From NCBI GenBank assembly GCA_030522415.1, contig CM060114.1, positions 29,392,804 to 29,456,803 of the forward strand: a stretch of 64,000 nucleotides of DNA. The letters are read 5' to 3'. A program made the position numbers and the translations under genes. The notes below the pieces were generated by a model that was given only the letters and a program-made list of their open reading frames with translations, was not told the DNA's origin and did no database searches. Positions 33,870 through 44,849 of this stretch are shown in pieces. The first letter of the stretch is position 1. Every line of letters starts with the position of its first letter. This stretch comes from Channallabes apus (lineage: Eukaryota; Chordata; Actinopteri; Siluriformes; Clariidae).

Positions 33870-34120
33870 TTGGGTCGTTAAAGGAGTTCCTGGGAGGTCA
33901 GATTTCTGAAGGTGAAGCAGGCAGTCCGGTCATGCCTCCAGTGTACTGAGAAAACTTTCTACTCTTGTTAAACTATGGGATAAGTGCATTAGTGTAGCAG
34001 GAGATTATATAGAGAAATAAAGGGAGTTTTTACTCTGTTAAACAAACTGCACAATCAAATTGTTACTCTGCACAATCAAAAGTCACAGTTTGAGATGAAC
34101 ACCCCTCATAAATATAAATG
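33870..34120 (+). mobile_element. mariner 3' relic in copy 2 intron 3
   Basis: Contains GGGATAAGTGCATTAGTGTA and GAGATTATATAGAGAAATAAA, matching the mariner remnants at 2.2 and 5.0 kb. Its place next to exon 3 matches copy 1. Confidence 0.55.
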
Positions 34121-34245
34121 TCATAATTTCTGCAACACTGATTAATTTTTCATTTCAAATTGTCAATCTTTTTCAGTCTTTTTCCTGTCTCTGCATGTCT
34201 TCTTCTTTCATCTTTCACCTCCCTGGTTATTTAACCCACTCTCAC

Positions 34246-34457
34246 CCTGCTCCTGTACAGTAGAGTTGGAGTAGCAGCCATCCAGTTTCAGCATGTCAAC
34301 TTCCCATTCAGCAAAGATCTGAGCATCGGTCTCAATTTTATCCAGGGTTGTGCCGGGGTATCCAGCACAAGTGTAAGTTCCCAAGTCACCATAAATGCCC
34401 AGTTTCAGCCCCCGGTCATGGACGTAGCGTGCCAGTTTAGCAATGCCACTTGGGAAC
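34246..34457 (-). pseudogene. naga: naga copy 2, exon 3 (98% identical to copy 1)
   Basis: Full 212 bases with both splice sites and nucleophile Asp in KLDGC. It differs from copy 1 at five positions, giving two amino-acid changes (T to I and I to V). Confidence 0.9.
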
Positions 34458-34863
34458 CTGTTGGGGTCAGACATACAGCAAACAACTTAGGTTAAATAAA
34501 CACATCTAACAGTTTATTTTTAACAAGGTTAAACCAAGCATAAACACTAGACTTATGCTGTAGTAAGTGTATGGATTTGACAATTTTTTTTATTACTTTT
34601 GCACATATGCCAATACATTACGGATGTTACCAAGGCTTGATTATTTGTGATATGCTTATTGTGTATGACTTTGATCCGTGTACTGGTTTCCGATTCCCTG
34701 TCTGCCCTAGCTTACGAGTTTTGCTGATCGACCGAACCTTGCCTGTTTCTTAACTACGATTACTGCTTTGGTTTAAAAAATGTAGCTTTTTTCTTTACCT
34801 GCATTTGCCTCCTCCTCCATGTCATTCACAAAAAACATAAATAAATGTATTATTATATTTTAT

Positions 34864-34864
<1 letters not shown>

Positions 34865-34903
<39 letters not shown>
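34865..34903. repeat. (ATT)n microsatellite
   Basis: Thirteen or so ATT units. Confidence 0.95.
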
Positions 34904-34924
34904 CTCATTATCTATATTGCTTCA

Positions 34925-35160
34925 TCCTGTATTGCAGGGCACACACATACACACATGCTCATTCACACAATACGGGCAATTTGGGAATGCAAATTAACCA
35001 ATCTTCGTGTTTTTGGACTGTGGGAGGAAACCGGAGTACCCGGAGGAAACCCACTAAGCACAGGGAGAACATGCAAACTCAATGTACACAGACACAAGAT
35101 GGGAATCAAACACGGACCCTGGAGGTGCAAGTGTTAATCACTAGGCCACTGTGCCACCTA
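34925..35160 (-). repeat. tRNA-like SINE repeat (family A)
   Basis: Reverse orientation. Read on the minus strand it has GGTGGCACAGTGGCCTAGTG, CACCTCCAGGGTCC, GTTTGATTCCC and TGGTTTCCTCC-type blocks. Other copies: 29612, 48169, 54635, 61200 and 63700. Confidence 0.65.
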
Positions 35161-35174
35161 TTATTATTATTATA

Positions 35175-36545
35175 TACCAAACCGGATTCCAAAAAAGTTG
35201 GGACACTAAACAAATTGTGAATAAAAACTGAATGCAATGACGTGGAGATGGCAAATGTCAATATTTTATTCAGAATAGAACATAGATGACAGATCAAAAG
35301 TTTAATCCGAGAAAATGTATCATTTCAAAGGAAAAATATGTTGATTACAAATTTCACGGTGTCAACAAATCCCAAAAAAGTTGAGACAAGTAGCAATAAG
35401 AGGCTGGAAAAAGTAATTTGAGCATAACGAAGAGCTGGAAGACCAATTAACAGTAATTAGGTTAATTGGCAACATGACTGGGTATAAAAAGAGCTTCTCA
35501 GAGTGGCAGTGTCTCTCAGAAGCCAAGATGGGTAGAGGATCACCAATTCCCACAATGTTGCGCAGAAAGATAGTGGAGCAATATCAGAAAGGTGTTACCC
35601 AGCGAAAAATTGCAAAGACTTTGCAGTTATCATCATCAACTGTGCATAATATCATCCGAAGATTCAGAGAATCTGGAACAATCTCTGTGCGTAAGGGTCA
35701 AGGGCGTAAAACCATACTGGATGCCCGTGATCTCCGGGCCCTTAAACGACACTGCACCACAAACAGGAATGCTACTGTAAAGGAAATCACAGAATGGGCT
35801 CAGGAATACTTCCAGAAACCATTGTCAGTGAACACAATCCACCGTGCCATCCGCCGTTGCCAGCTGAAACTCTACAGTGCAAAGAAGAAGCCATTTCTAA
35901 GCAAGATCCACAAGCACAGGCGTTTTCATTGGGCCAGGGATCATTTAAAATGGAGTGTGGCAAAATGGAAGACTGTTCTGTGGTCAGATGAGTCACGATT
36001 CGAAGTTCTTGTTGGAAATGTGACAGCCCAAGTTGTTATCAACGCTCAGTTCAGAAGCCTGCATCTCTGATGGTATGGGGTTGCATGAGTGCGTGTGGTA
36101 TGGGCAGCTTGCATGTCTGGAAAGGCACCATCAATGCAGAAAAATATATTCAGGTTCTAGAACAACATCTAGTCATCTCTTTCAGGGAAGACCTTGCATT
36201 TTTCAACAAGATAATGCCAGACCACATTCTGCATCAATCACAACATCATGGCTGCGTAGGAGAAGGATCCGGGTACTGAAATGGCCAGTCTGCAGTCCAG
36301 ATCTTTCCCCTATAGAGAACATTTGGCGCATCATAAAGAGGAAGGTGCGACAAAGAAGGCCCAAGACGATTGAACAGTTAGAGGCCTGTATTAGACAAGA
36401 ATGGGAGAGCATTCCTATTTCTAAACTTGAGAAACTGGTCTCCTCGGTCCCCAGACGTCTGTTGAGTGTTGTAAGAAGAAGGGGAGATGCCACACAGTGG
36501 TGAAAATGGCCTTGTCCCAACTTTTTTTGGGATTTGTTGACACCA
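35175..36545 (+). mobile_element. Tc1-like transposon, right end truncated
   Basis: Left end ACCAAACCGGATTCCAAAAA followed by AGTTGGGACACTAAACAAAT. Transposase from ATG 35528 (MGRGSPIPTMLRRKIVEQYQ) with HTH, WSDESRFEV, FQQDNARPHSA and SPDLSPIENIW, ending at 36503. Frame changes near 36010 and 36210. The right arm stops at GTTGACACCATGACA. It lies where naga copy 2 exon 2 would be expected. Confidence 0.82.
35528..36503 (+). pseudogene. broken Tc1-like transposase
   Basis: The N-terminal HTH and first catalytic Asp (SDESRFEV) are in one frame (35528 to about 36010); the second Asp (QQDNARPH) and final Glu (SPIENIW) are in another (about 36200-36503). D-D-E residues are all present, but the ORF is frameshifted. 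Confidence 0.8.
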
Positions 36546-36740
36546 TGACATTTATCATTTAGCAAACAAGTCAAATTCATGGAGGCTACTAAGCTCACAA
36601 CAATGGAGCTTAAAGAATCTGATAACATCATGGTGGAAGATACCACAGCACACCTTCAGATGCATTGTGGAGTCCATGCCTCTACGGGTTTTGGCAGCAC
36701 AAGGGGAACTACACAATATTAGGCAGGTGGTTTTAATAGA
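36546..36740 (+). mobile_element. degenerate Tc1-like relic in copy 2 intron 1
   Basis: Carries GTGGAAGATACCACAGCACA and GGTTTTGGCAGCACAAGGGG, the same family as the relic in copy 1 intron 1 (12660-13085), though alignment is patchy. Confidence 0.45.
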
Positions 36741-36812
36741 AATTGTATGATTGTGCAACATAATCGTCTGACATTAGCCTACAGATGGGCCCCTGTGTCA
36801 ACCTATATTTAC

Positions 36813-36967
36813 CTAATACAATTTTGCGGATCATTGTCACAGTCAATGTTACATCGGAACCGTTCCCATGCCATCCAGCCCATAGGTGGGGTCCTCATCA
36901 GCCCATTGTCCAGAGCCTGGACGGCTGGAGAGAATGCCAACAACAAAATAATCACAGTCTGCTGCAT
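36813..36967 (-). pseudogene. naga: naga copy 2, exon 1 (intact)
   Basis: Start ATG 36965-36967; [18 protein letters not shown] then [19 protein letters not shown], ending ATT AG before donor GTAAAT. The acceptor TTTCTTTCAG lies just upstream, as in copy 1. Confidence 0.88.
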
Positions 36968-37199
36968 ACCTGAAAGAAAGCAAAGCAAATAGAAATCAGA
37001 CAGCAAGAATTAATTTGAAGGGTCAACACTTGACCATAGCTCAAATCACAAATCCTAAATCAATGCCAAAATTAATTTAATTAAATTTTTGTCAATCCTC
37101 ATGTGAACTTACTGTAGTTGCAGTTCAGTATAATAGTCAGATGTAAGTAATTGTGATGTAATCGTGCAGAATGATTTTGTACAATATAGTGTTACAGTT

Positions 37200-37800
37200 T
37201 TCTTACACTGGAACTAAGAAGCGCAAACCTGTTCCAGCATGACAATGCACCTGTACACACAGCGAGCTCCATTACGACATGGTGTGTTCAGGTTGGAGTA
37301 GAAGCTGAACACAGGGGCTCATCTGCTGGAAGCTAATGTCAGAATGATATTTTAAAAGGTTTTCTGTACTATTACTTTAGTGTTATGTGATGGTTATGTT
37401 ATATAATTATACAATTTCTATTAAAACCCCCTACCTAATATTGTGTAGTTCCTCTTGTTCTGCCAAAACAGCTCTGACCTGTAGAGGCATGGACTCCACA
37501 AGGCATCTGAAGGTTTGCTGTGATATCTTCCACCAAGATGTTAGCAGCAGATTATTTGAGTTCCATGAATTGTGAGTAGTGGCCGCCATGAAATTGTCTT
37601 GTTTATTCGGGACATCCCATAAATGCTTGATTAAATTGCGATCTAGGAAATTTAGAGGCCAAATCAACACCTTGAACTCTTTGTCATGTTCCTCAAACCA
37701 GCTCTTCTTTTGGAGCCAACACAGAGCCCTGACTGAACTCAAACCCACTGAACACCTTCGGAATGGACTGGAACACAGACTGCACTCCAAGCCTTATCAC
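37200..37800 (-). mobile_element. degenerate Tc1-like relic
   Basis: The minus-strand frame 37790-37431 contains WFEEHDKEFKVLIWPLNFLD followed by RNLIKHLWDV, a decayed Tc1 transposase C-terminal half. No inverted ends are seen. Confidence 0.6.
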
Positions 37801-37829
37801 CTGACATTAGTGCCAGACCTCATTTATGC

Positions 37830-38960
37830 TTGAGTTCCTGCTCCAAAATCTAGTTGAGAGCCTTCCCAAAAGAGTGAAGCTCATTATAACAGCATATGAA
37901 CCATTTAAAAAGGTACATATGGATGTGATGACCAATATGGCTGTGTTCCCTTGCGACACTGGAAGTCTGGTGATGAAATCTAACAAGAGTCAGGACCACA
38001 CACAGGATGGTATGAGAAGTGAAAGCAGTAAACCGGAAGGCTGTAAAGGGTTTCTTAATTTGAGCACATACTGGACATGCAGCTACATAGACTGGCATAT
38101 CCAGGAGTTTGATTCCCAATGTCACAATTCTTCTCTGGTGGGGTTAGGCAATGATAGAAGTATACTGTACACAGAAGTGCAACCACTTATTGAAGCCAGA
38201 AGGTTTGAAGAGGACAGTTATTCTAGATGAGAAGTTCCAGGACTCCCAGACTGAGATGAACGGGGTCAACCAGTCAATTCAGGAGCCAATTGTTGGAGCC
38301 AAGGAACCACTAAAAATCAACTGTAATTTTGGGACCTATGTTACGAAGAAGGGTAAACTTTCCGGATGTTGGCCAAGATGTAATATACTGTAAGTGTTTC
38401 GGTCTAGTAATGGCCATCCATTCAGTGCACCAAAATGAAGTCTGATAGTGGAGTAACTGGTAAACCCAAACACACTCATCTATAAATTTACAGTACCTGT
38501 AGTCTCTTAGTCAGTAAAGACCTCCAAGACAAACCTCACAGTGTTCTGCATGACACTTATAGAGGCGATTGTTGATTGTGATTAATTCAATGTACAATGC
38601 CTCTAGATGGGCCAGAGAGTCTTGAGTGGCCATTTTGTCCTTCATTTCCTGAGAGCAACTGTGTATATGCAACCAGAAGAGCTGAAGTGATCCACCCTTG
38701 ACTTGACACAGGAGTTGCCGGTGATCCAGAAGCAGTCTGTGACTGGAGCATAAGCTGAGTTTGCTGTTTTTGCTGGCAAATCTCCTGTACTTCAGCAAAT
38801 ATATGTTTGTGCTTCTCAATCACGATTACACAGTTACGATTTACACAATGAATTCTAAGTCTGCAGAATCTTTTGTTGGTGGTCATTCTGAAGCCGTGCA
38901 CTGTGTACTGTAGCAGCACTGGGGAATTGTAGGGATGCAGGAATGCTTGTGTGTACATGT
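37830..38960 (-). mobile_element. Ty3/gypsy-type retrotransposon relic
   Basis: On the minus strand, a gag-like C-terminal piece (38960-38515; EALYIELITINNRLYKC) lies before an integrase zinc-finger-like piece (38125-37850; DMPVYVAACPVCAQIKK). Both are broken and the middle is missing. Confidence 0.5.
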
Positions 38961-39556
38961 GGCGTGGAGCACGTTTACAAAAATTAATAGTTTCCTTTAT
39001 AAACAAAGTAAATACTTTTCTTTTAACAAAAAATCTTTTCAGCATAAAATTTATTTTTGCTGTATTCTGTTACTTTTCTCTTTTCACTTTTTTCACTTGT
39101 CTCTTTTCACTTTTACCTTTTCTATTTTTGCTTTTTTTTGCTATCAATTTGAATCAAGTTTAAATTACTATTAGCCCTATTTAGAGCAACATGGATTCTC
39201 TCTTATCTCTGGAACTAGTGTCCAGGTGCAGTTTCTAGGAGGCGTATGTAGAGGTGTGTCCAAGTTGATTGCCTCTACAAATGTGTTGCTTTGTGACCAA
39301 AGACGTGGTTACTTGCAGAAAACTTTGGCATCACAGACTTGATAACTTGGGTGTGCCACAAACAGATGTGTCAAATAAATAGTTTTTAGTTGGGTTTTCC
39401 ACAGACTGGGTCACAAATAGGGTGAATATTGTGAATGCTGAAATAAATTGAGATAATTAAGTATTAAAAGTACCTTTTTGTATTTAAATGTATTTCTCTA
39501 ATACAAATGATCTCATTAAAAGGTTGTTTGCCAATATTTTTATCACCTCCAAAGTG
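38961..39556. other. no gene seen
   Basis: AT-rich stretch with pyrimidine-rich runs (39060-39140). No coding or repeat feature recognised. Confidence 0.5.
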
Positions 39557-39790
39557 TACAGTGGTGTGAAAAACTTTTTGCTCCCTTCCTGATTTCTTAT
39601 TCTTTTGCATGTTTGTCACACTTAAATGTTTCTGCTCATCAAAAACCGTTAACTATTAGTCAAAGATAACATAATTGAACACAAAATGCAGTTTTTAAAT
39701 GAAGGTTTACGTTATTAAGGGAGGAAAAAAAATCCAAATCTACATGGCCCTGTGTGAAAAAGTGATTGCCCCCCTTGTTAAAAAATAACT

Positions 39791-40489
39791 TGTAACGCTT
39801 GGATTTAGAAAACTGCTTGGTTACAAAAATACGGATTCGGGAATCTAAACTGGGGCTTGAAAACACTACTTCCGGTATTGCGTAATCGCGACAGGACAAA
39901 ACACGACGCGACACAAAACAATTATAATAAATTAAACCAAGTGTATTATACAAGACAGACAGATAAATAAACAAACACGGTGCACCACAAACTAATATAT
40001 ACAAAATATATACAAATAGCAAAAGTGTGTGTGTGATGTATGCGGATGTGTGTGTGTGTGTGTATGAAAGTCCAGTGTCTGAAAAACGGCAAAAGGTATG
40101 AATGGGTGGAGTTGGAGAGATGGTTCGATCTCACCAGATAAAGATGGTAGGTCTGGGAGATCGAGAAACGGAATGAGCTGGGTACTGGATGAAATTATCA
40201 AAAGGTAATCCTCAAACAGGCTCTCAGTCTCAAACGATATGCAGCGCGCTGTCTCTCCGTGCCGGCTACCTCGCCGGTTCCGGCTTTATGCCAGATCATG
40301 TGACCCACGTCACTTCCGGGTTCCCTTGAGTCGCGATCGCGCATGCGCGGGAACTTGCCCGGTGACCAAACCACTGTCAATGGGGAAAGAGAAACCGCTA
40401 GGGCACACCTTCGGCCACAGGTGAGCAGCATTAGCTCCAAGACCATTTCCCCGTTGTTGAAGGTGTCCCTTTTGTGTGGCTGTGCTACA
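39791..40489 (-). repeat. 3' LTR
   Basis: 699 bases; ends TGTA and TACA. Together with the other LTR it indicates a very recent insertion. Contains a short (TG)n near 40055-40063. Confidence 0.9.
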
Positions 40490-42477
40490 TAGACCCCCCC
40501 CCCCCAAGCCTCCGGCGTCTGAGGAGAATGTCCGCACAAGCACTTGAGATTCGCCACACTGTACAGATCGGCTTTTTGTGGGTATCCCCAAGACCTTGTG
40601 TATTTAATTGGTCCTTTTCTGTGTTTTACCTCTGCTGGACCCTCCCACTGGGGCGCTCGCCTTGCAGAATCTCTCTTGGCTGTGGAGGAGAGACGTCGAG
40701 TTTTGACCCAAACCAGATCTCCCGGTTGAAAGTGCGCTGCTTCCCCCCGGGTATTGTGACATCTGGCTTGTCTGGATCTGCGGTGTTCTGCTCTTTGTTG
40801 GCCCTCCTCCATGATGGGTCTTTGTCGGGGTGATGATGGATGTCCTGTCTTGTGTCGGTGGCACATGCTGCAAGATCTAGTATAATGCCAGACGTCTTTC
40901 CGCACCGTCGGCCACCACGCCACCTCTACTAACCTCAGCAGGGTTTTCAGTTGTCCCAAGTGTCCTCCCAGAGGATTGTCGTGGTAATATTGAAGAAAAA
41001 TCTTTATTAGAGACTGGGGGACAACGAGCTGAAATTTTTCTCCTTTCCTTACCGGTACCCGGCGATATAGCACGCCCTGACGACCTTCGAAGGTGACCCT
41101 TTGATCTTGTATGCCTCTTGGGTGATCTTTGGAGAGCAGCTTTGTGATAGTTGGGTCGTTCTGTTGGGCGTTGATGATCTCGCTCAGGTCTCTCGGGAAG
41201 CTGGAGGCCTCTTTAGTGGACGTGGTGGGTAGACGTGGGGTGTCAGCTCCATTCAGTGGCGGGGGTGCTCGGGGTATGGCATGTGGACCTGGAAAAGGGC
41301 GGTCCTCGCGATCTTTCTCTCCCCTAGCGCCACTCTCCACCTGTTGTTCCATGGTGCTCACCGCTCCTCTTAACGCCACTCTCGTGTTGCTGTTCTCCCG
41401 GGTTCGCCCCACTGGATCTTCCTCAGAGCAATCAGGTTTCCTCATGAGACAGAGGGCGGGGTGTTCATTGGCGGAGTCTCCCAGGCGTTGCTCCGGCAGC
41501 TGTACCGGAGACCTCGGGTTGTCTTCCTCTTCGTCGAGGTCGTCATCCAGTATAAACGCCGCCGTGAACGCCTGCTTAAAAGACTCCCAGTCCTTCACCT
41601 TGCCTTTCTCCGTCTTCCACCAACTGAGAGCAGGCCCTCGTAGAACTGTGCCGAGGGTTCCCAGCAGCTCTGGTCGGGTCAGGGGTCTGATCTCCAGGTA
41701 CTTCTCTGCTTGCTTAATGAAGTTCCACACCTCAGCTGTCTCTGACGCGTCACAGTAGGCTGGAAACTCCACGCAGATGGATGGATGAGCATGCAGAGAA
41801 GAAGAAGAAGAAAGTGGGGAGGAGAGCAGAGCCGAGGAGTGTGCTGGAACACCAGGAGGAACGTCGTAGATGGTATGAGTGCTTGGTAGCTTTACCTTGG
41901 CTGTAGAGGTTGGAGTGCTGGGCCGATGTTGTGTAGGAGATGGTGTAGGGGTGTAGGCCTGTAACCTGTGGGCGGTGGGCGTACAAGTGAGACGCAGTCT
42001 CTTCATCCGGTTTTCCCAGATGACGTCCCGTCGCAGAAAACAGTCAACGATGGCTCTCTCCATTTTTTCGAGAGCCTCCTGGCAGTAGCGCTGCAGCCCT
42101 TCCAAGCTCGCGTCCACTGCGTCACGAAGACTGATTTCCCGGTTGAGACTGCTGTCTATGGATTGTCTATAATCCTGCTCCATGGAGCTCACTTTATCAG
42201 TAAGCGCCACCATGTCCACCTTACATTGATACAGTTCAGTCTGTAGTGTGTGCACTACCCCAATATCAGACCGATGAACAATAAAATCATCATTGTCATC
42301 ATCATGGTTATCAGATATATATAGTGAACTAATCAATGAAGTTAATTCGGTTGTAGGGTTACGGCGTGTATTAAAGGCATCCTCTACATCAACCAGCATG
42401 ATATTATCCACTACACAGTCGGCCTTAGCAGCACTACTAGCATTAGCATTAGCTTTAGCACTAGCATTAGCGTCCAT
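40198..42477 (-). CDS. gag-integrase fusion ORF of the LTR element (759 aa)
   Basis: One uninterrupted frame from ATG 42475-42477 (MDANASAKANANAS) to a stop at 40198-40200 inside the 3' LTR; it is also open upstream through the primer-site region. In order: Ala/Asn-rich start, coiled-coil-like region (residues about 75-150), Pro/Ser/Thr-rich linker, gag domain (about 236-310; FIKQAEKYLEIRP, ALSWWKTEKGKVKDWESFKQ), acidic linker, then the integrase zinc finger His499/His506/Cys536/Cys539 (HDNPLGGH; CSMCHRHK), then the integrase C-terminal strand FQPGDLVWVKTRR. Protease, RT, RNase H and the integrase D-D-E core are absent, so two or more deletions kept the frame. Not a host gene by any direct evidence. 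Confidence 0.82.
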   Translation of the reverse strand: MDANASAKANANASSAAKADCVVDNIMLVDVEDAFNTRRNPTTELTSLISSLYISDNHDDDNDDFIVHRSDIGVVHTLQTELYQCKVDMVALTDKVSSMEQDYRQSIDSSLNREISLRDAVDASLEGLQRYCQEALEKMERAIVDCFLRRDVIWENRMKRLRLTCTPTAHRLQAYTPTPSPTQHRPSTPTSTAKVKLPSTHTIYDVPPGVPAHSSALLSSPLSSSSSLHAHPSICVEFPAYCDASETAEVWNFIKQAEKYLEIRPLTRPELLGTLGTVLRGPALSWWKTEKGKVKDWESFKQAFTAAFILDDDLDEEEDNPRSPVQLPEQRLGDSANEHPALCLMRKPDCSEEDPVGRTRENSNTRVALRGAVSTMEQQVESGARGEKDREDRPFPGPHAIPRAPPPLNGADTPRLPTTSTKEASSFPRDLSEIINAQQNDPTITKLLSKDHPRGIQDQRVTFEGRQGVLYRRVPVRKGEKFQLVVPQSLIKIFLQYYHDNPLGGHLGQLKTLLRLVEVAWWPTVRKDVWHYTRSCSMCHRHKTGHPSSPRQRPIMEEGQQRAEHRRSRQARCHNTRGEAAHFQPGDLVWVKTRRLSSTAKRDSARRAPQWEGPAEVKHRKGPIKYTRSWGYPQKADLYSVANLKCLCGHSPQTPEAWGGGVYVAQPHKRDTFNNGEMVLELMLLTCGRRCALAVSLSPLTVVWSPGKFPRMRDRDSREPGSDVGHMIWHKAGTGEVAGTERQRAAYRLRLRACLRITF

Positions 42478-42551
42478 CTTGTTCAGCCACGTCACACAAA
42501 ACCGGAAAATATCCCAATATACAGATTCCCCGTGCGTACGGGCCACCACTA

Positions 42552-43256
42552 TGTAACGCTTGGATTTAGAAAACTGCTTGGTTACAAAAATACGGATTCG
42601 GGAATCTAAACTGGGGCTTGAAAACACTACTTCCGGTATTGCGTAATCGCGACAGGACAAAACACGACGCGACACAAAACAATTATAATAAATTAAACCA
42701 AGTGTATTATACAAGACAGACAGATAAATAAACAAACACGGTGCACCACAAACTAATATATACAAAATATATACAAATAGCAAAAGTGTGTGTGTGATGT
42801 ATGCGGATGTGTGTGTGTGTGTGTATGAAAGTCCAGTGTCTGAAAAACGGCAAAAGGTATGAATGGGTGGAGTTGGAGAGATGGTTCGATCTCACCAGAT
42901 AAAGATGGTAGGTCTGGGAGATCGAGAAACGGAATGAGCTGGGTACTGGATGAAATTATCAAAAGGTAATCCTCAAACAGGCTCTCAGTCTCAAACGATA
43001 TGCAGCGCGCTGTCTTCATCTCTCCGTGCCGGCTACCTCGCCGGTTCCGGCTTTATGCCAGATCATGTGACCCACGTCACTTCCGGGTTCCCTTGAGTCG
43101 CGATCGCGCATGTGCGGGAACTTGCCCGGTGACCAAACCACTGTCAATGGGGAAAGAGAAACCGCTAGGGCACACCTTCGGCCACAGGTGAGCAGCATTA
43201 GCTCCAAGACCATTTTCCCGTTGTTGAAGGTGTCCCTTTTGTGTGGCTGTGCTACA
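42552..43256 (-). repeat. 5' LTR
   Basis: 705 bases; 6 bases longer than the other LTR owing to an extra TTCATC-like unit near 43015, plus one C/T change near 43112 and one near 43215. Confidence 0.9.
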
Positions 43257-43407
43257 AACTTAACTGTGGTTTATCACACCTGAGTTCAATTTCTGTAGTC
43301 ACCTCCAGGCCTGATTACTGCCACACCTGTTTCAATCAAGAAATCACTTAAATAGGAGCTACCTGACACAGAGAAGTAGACCAAAAGCACCTCAAAAGCT
43401 AGACATC

Positions 43408-44430
43408 ATGCCAAGATCCAAAGAAATTCAGGAACAAATGAGAACAAAAGTAATTGAGATCTCTCAGTCTGGTAAAGGTTATAAAGCCATTTCTAAAGCT
43501 TTGGGACTCCAGCGAACCACAGTGAGAGCCATTATCCACAAATGGCAAAAACATGGAACAGTGGTGAACCTTCCCAGGAGTGGCCGGCCGACCAAAACTA
43601 CCCCAAGAGCGCAGAGACAACTCATCCGAGAGGCCACAAAAGACCCCAGGACAACATCTAAAGAACTGCAGGCCTCACTTGCCTCAATTAAGGTCAATGT
43701 TCACGACTCCACCATAAGAAAGAGACTGGGCAAAAACGGCCTGCATGGCAGATTTCCAAGACGCAAACCACTTTTAAGCAAAAAGAACATTAAGGCTTGT
43801 CTCAATTTTGCTAAAAAACATCTCAATGATTGGCAAGACTTTTGGGAAAATACCTTGTGGACCGACGAGACAAAAGTTTAACTTTTTGGAAGGTGTGTGT
43901 CCCGTTACATCTGGCGTAAAAGTAACACAGCATTTCAGAAAAAGAACATCATACCAACAGTAAAATATGGTGGTGGTAGTGTGATGGTCTGGGGATGTTT
44001 TGCTGCTTCAGGACCTGGAAGGCTTGCTGTGATAGATGGAACCATGAATTCTACTGTCTACCAAAAAATCCTGAAGGAGAATGTCCGGCCATCTGTTCGT
44101 CAACTCAAGCTGAAGCGATCTTGGGTGCTGCAGCAGGACAATGACCCCAAACACACCAGCAAATCCACCTCTGAATGACTGAAGAAAAACAAAATGAAGA
44201 CTTTGGAGTGGCCTAGTCAAAGTCCTGACCTGAATCCTATTGAGATGTTGTGGCATGACCTTAAAAAGGCGGTTCATGCTAGAAAACCCTCAATTAAAGC
44301 TGAATTACAACAATTCTGCAAAGATGAGTGGGTCAAAATTCCTCCAGAGCGCTGTAAAAGACTCGTTGCAAGTTATCGCAAACGCTTGATTGGAGTTATT
44401 GCTGCTAAGGGTGGCCCAACCAGTTATTAG
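43408..44430 (+). pseudogene. Tc1 transposase copy B, two stops
   Basis: Begins MPRSKEIQEQMRTKVIEISQ. The D-D-E residues remain ([22 protein letters not shown]), but stops near 43879 and 44177 break the frame. TGG is kept where copy A has TGA. Confidence 0.88.
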
Positions 44431-44849
44431 GTTCAGGGGGCAATTACTTTTTCACACAGGGCCATGTAGGTTTGGATTTTTTTCTCCCTAAATAATAAAA
44501 CCCCTCATTTAAAAACTGCATTTTGTGTTTACTTGTGTTATCTTTGACTAATAGTTAAATGCGTTTGATGATCAGAAACATTTTGTGTGACAAACATGCA
44601 AAAGAATAAGAAATCAGGAGGGGGGCAAATAGTTTTTCGCACCACTGTATATACTACTCAAAATACTACACAGTACTGTGGTTTTTTAATGCAAGACCGT
44701 GGTCAAACATACAGTAGAGAAATATTGGTATTTGTTGTAGGATCATGGAGTAAAAGTAAAGCATCCACTAATAAAACTACGTAGTCATGTAATAATAGCT
44801 GCATAATTCAATTGTTCTGATACAATTGTACAATTTATTTGTGTCCTGT

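Larger units (their letters stand above)
28647..36967 (-). pseudogene. naga: alpha-N-acetylgalactosaminidase copy 2, pseudogene
   Basis: Tandem duplicate of naga in the same orientation. Recognisable exons: 1 (36967-36813), 3 (34457-34246), 4 (33443-33349), 5 (33192-33032), 6 (31366-31181), 7 (31086-30946), 8 (28821-28647). Exon 2 is absent between 34458 and 36812, so NIDDCW is lost. Exon 4 lacks its AG acceptor; exon 5 has a 1-base deletion near its start and the acid/base Asp is His (NYKHIEDSW; codon 33140-33142); exon 6 has lost 10 and 2 bases; exon 8 stops early at TGA 28705-28707. Exons 1, 3 and 7 look intact. A retained transcript is possible, an active enzyme is not. Confidence 0.9.
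39791..43256 (-). mobile_element. young non-autonomous Ty3/gypsy-type LTR retrotransposon
   Basis: LTRs 39791-40489 (699 bases) and 42552-43256 (705 bases) both read TGTAGC to GTTACA on the minus strand and differ by two substitutions and a 6-base indel. A 4-base target duplication AACT flanks the element. A primer-site-like TGGTGGCCCGTACG follows the 5' LTR, and a G-rich polypurine tract (about 40490-40505) precedes the 3' LTR. The interior holds a single gag-integrase frame and no protease, RT or RNase H, so it needs a partner element for mobility. Confidence 0.9.
39559..44647 (+). mobile_element. Tc1-like transposon copy B, interrupted by an LTR element
   Basis: Same family as 17655-19271. 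CAGTGGTGTGAAAAAC at 39559 and its inverse ending 44647, flanked by TA. The left arm runs to 39790; the LTR element occupies 39791-43256; the rest resumes at 43257. Transposase 43408-44430 has in-frame stops TAA (about 43879) and TGA (about 44177), at other places than copy A. Confidence 0.9.

Noticed and set aside
36546..36740. Missing naga copy 2 exon 2
   Set aside because: The region between exon 1 and the Tc1-like element was read on the minus strand for NIDDCW or DGWREL-like coding; only Tc1 relic sequence is there.
40198..42783. Taking the first Met of the 861-codon frame as the gag start
   Set aside because: That Met lies in the 5' LTR and the frame runs through the primer-binding region; the next Met (42477) starts after both and gives a plausible gag N-terminus.
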